Positions 63,892 to 64,000 of a DNA stretch of 64,000 nt are shown one piece after another (the stretch's first letter is position 1; the number at the start of each line of letters is the position of its first letter). The stretch is from Cupriavidus sp. WGlv3 (lineage in GTDB: Bacteria > Pseudomonadota > Gammaproteobacteria > Burkholderiales > Burkholderiaceae): assembly GCF_023952475.1 (NCBI RefSeq), contig NZ_JALHRX010000014.1, positions 95,063 through 159,062 of the forward strand, read 5' to 3'. Position numbers and translations under genes: made by a program. Under the pieces are notes generated by a model. That model made no database searches. It was not told the DNA's origin and worked only from the letters and a program-made list of their open reading frames with translations.

Positions 63892-64000
63892 TTAGTCGAC
63901 CGCCTTGAACATGTCCTCGACCACCTTCTTGGCGTCGCCGAACACCATCATGGTCTTGTCCATGTAGAACAGCTCGTTGTCCAGGCCAGCGTAGCCGGCG
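63892..64000 (-). CDS. pntB: NAD(P) transhydrogenase beta subunit, C-terminal fragment
   Basis: Only the last 36 codons lie in the window; the gene continues beyond 64000. The reading GYAGLDNELFYMDKTMMVFG followed by DAKKVVEDMFKAVD and the stop matches the end of PntB, where the NADP(H)-binding domain III finishes. PntAB couples NADH-to-NADPH hydride transfer to proton movement in the inner membrane. Confidence 0.85.
   Translation of the reverse strand, partial: AGYAGLDNELFYMDKTMMVFGDAKKVVEDMFKAVD

Overview
The window reads as a GC-rich chromosome segment from a betaproteobacterium of the Burkholderiaceae, most likely Cupriavidus or a close relative. This rests on strong G/C third-position bias, a Lys/Ala-repeat histone H1-like protein ending in WPFPTGNRP, the orders accB-accC-prmA and leuS-lptE-holA-proA, divergent fur/bamE, and a tktA-gapA pair. 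I saw no rRNA, tRNA, CRISPR array, insertion sequence or prophage gene. Both ends cut genes: a class III CoA-transferase at the left and the last codons of a transhydrogenase beta subunit (pntB) at the right.

Left part (1-20000) is the most accessory. It holds an acyl-CoA pair (CoA-transferase, crotonase), a GNAT enzyme, and a two-gene unit resembling a toxin-antitoxin system (HicA-like small protein plus HTH protein) behind a perfect 18-bp palindrome. Next is a catabolic block: ureidoglycolate lyase, MFS carrier, FadR-type regulator and a periplasmic Bug receptor. Two TGGTCAGACC sites lie in the ureidoglycolate lyase/MFS gap, one just downstream of a good promoter. Then come a hotdog thioesterase, rdgC, SYLF and other lipoproteins, an aldo-keto reductase that appears to lack an internal segment, a tautomerase/LysR pair, a TonB-dependent siderophore receptor and a DUF2147 protein. 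A 1.5-kb gene-free stretch of odd composition precedes the histone H1-like gene, which is followed by four consecutive hairpins.

Middle part (20000-43900) is mostly housekeeping. It contains tpx, a zinc-ribbon/DUF3426 protein, prmA, accC, accB, aroQ and a TlpA-like protein. A divergent pair follows (a nucleotidyltransferase-like protein and mpl), and mpl leads a tightly packed unit with a YqiA-like esterase, ubiC and a FabG-like reductase. After an RNase II-family enzyme come a TonB-like protein, aroE and mtgA, then corA with a structured leader, a DMT exporter, pyrF, pncC, pgpA, thiL and maeB.

Right part (43900-64000) starts with a self-contained barnase/barstar pair between two terminators. 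It continues with yidB, rsmE, a VOC protein, tktA-gapA, a LysR regulator and fur facing bamE. Then come dapB, leuS (with a hairpin in its leader), lptE, holA, proA, a HemJ/CopD-like membrane protein, a GST-kappa isomerase, an RlmL-type methyltransferase and a response regulator with an enlarged receiver domain.

The best candidates for further work are the HicA-like/HTH unit with its palindrome, the barnase with an N-terminally extended barstar, the H1 locus (upstream island, distant promoter, hairpin array), the FadR-site regulon, the corA leader and the atypical response regulator.
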